Source of the DNA: Bacteroides_E sp964522975
Lineage (GTDB): Bacteria > Bacteroidota > Bacteroidia > Bacteroidales > Bacteroidaceae
Direction: 5' to 3'
NCBI GenBank assembly: GCA_964522975.1
Contig: CAZFXK010000122.1
Span: 1 to 6,527, forward strand
Length of the DNA: 6,527 nucleotides
The notes under the pieces: generated by a model
Seen by the model: only the letters and a program-made list of their open reading frames with translations
Database searches by the model: none
What the model was told of the DNA's origin: nothing
Translations under genes and position numbers: made by a program
Shown here: in pieces, positions 6,275 to 6,527 of the stretch
Numbering within the stretch: the stretch's first letter is position 1
Layout: every line of letters begins with the position of its first letter

Positions 6275-6527
6275 ATGAGTCAAAAAATTCGAATCAAATT
6301 GAAATCATACGATCACAACTTGGTTGATAAATCTGCTGAGAAGATTGTAAAAACTGTAAAAGCAACCGGGGCAATTGTTAGTGGTCCAATTCCACTGCCA
6401 ACGCACAAACGTATTTTTACAGTAAATCGTTCTACTTTTGTGAATAAAAAATCAAGAGAGCAATTTCAGCTTTCTTCATTCAAAAGGTTGATTGATATTT
6501 ATAGTTCAACAGCAAAGACTGTAGATT
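6275..6527 (+). CDS. rpsJ: 30S ribosomal protein S10 (uS10), N-terminal 84 aa
   Basis: S10 is part of the small-subunit head and, in many bacteria, also joins NusB in transcription antitermination. The gene runs off the right edge after 84 complete codons; the family is usually about 101-103 residues, so only the last 20 or so are missing. The sequence opens MSQKIRIKLKSYDHNLVDKSAEKIV and contains the hallmark GPIPLPTHKRIFTVN (37-51), then FVNKKSREQF and RLIDIYSSTAKTVD. The usual bacterial HVNK appears as FVNK at this point. The start follows four TAA repeats and ATAAG, with no Shine-Dalgarno. rpsJ normally opens the S10 operon (rplC, rplD, rplW and so on), which should continue beyond the window. 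Confidence 0.98.
   Translation, partial: MSQKIRIKLKSYDHNLVDKSAEKIVKTVKATGAIVSGPIPLPTHKRIFTVNRSTFVNKKSREQFQLSSFKRLIDIYSSTAKTVD

Noticed and set aside
6080..6283. 67-codon minus-strand open frame across the end of fusA
   Set aside because: It overlaps fusA and the fusA-rpsJ hairpin, is low-complexity (leucine-rich) and has no supporting start signals.
1..6527. Mobile elements, CRISPR arrays, tRNA or rRNA genes, attachment sites
   Set aside because: No transposase, terminal repeats, spaced direct repeats or tRNA-like cloverleaf was seen; the window is compact housekeeping DNA.

Overview
The window looks like the chromosome of a Bacteroidetes bacterium, most likely of the order Bacteroidales. 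The evidence is the AT-rich sequence, Bacteroidetes-type promoters (TTG, then TAnnTTTG), A-rich leaders that mostly lack a Shine-Dalgarno, a DUF3467 gene beside rpsL, fusA followed directly by rpsJ with no tuf between, and an ArgE-like deacylase with a Bacteroides-type active-site loop. Genus cannot be fixed from this sequence.

Layout. Bases 1-512 (minus) hold the N-terminal 170 residues of an M20 metallo-deacylase, probably the arginine-pathway enzyme ArgE. A short divergent intergenic region (513-728) carries a promoter for each side and a strong hairpin. Bases 729-2570 (plus) encode a long-chain acyl-CoA synthetase; its start is best moved downstream from the first in-frame ATG at 696. A small DUF3467 protein follows 40 bp later (2611-2919). 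Near-consensus promoter elements at 2937-2966 open the translation cluster: rpsL (S12), rpsG (S7), fusA (EF-G), and the start of rpsJ (S10), which runs off the right edge.

How it works together. rpsL-rpsG-fusA is the classic str operon, and rpsJ is the first gene of the S10 operon, so the two are physically joined here. Two intercistronic gaps carry structure that the genes do not explain. The rpsL-rpsG gap folds by eye into a long closing stem around two hairpins and ends 13 nt before the rpsG start, where S7 feedback would be expected. The fusA-rpsJ gap has a 12-bp stem followed by five T's, which looks like a terminator or attenuator between str and S10. No mobile element, CRISPR array, tRNA or rRNA gene was seen. 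The window is mainly conserved housekeeping DNA; the RNA structures are the most interesting part.
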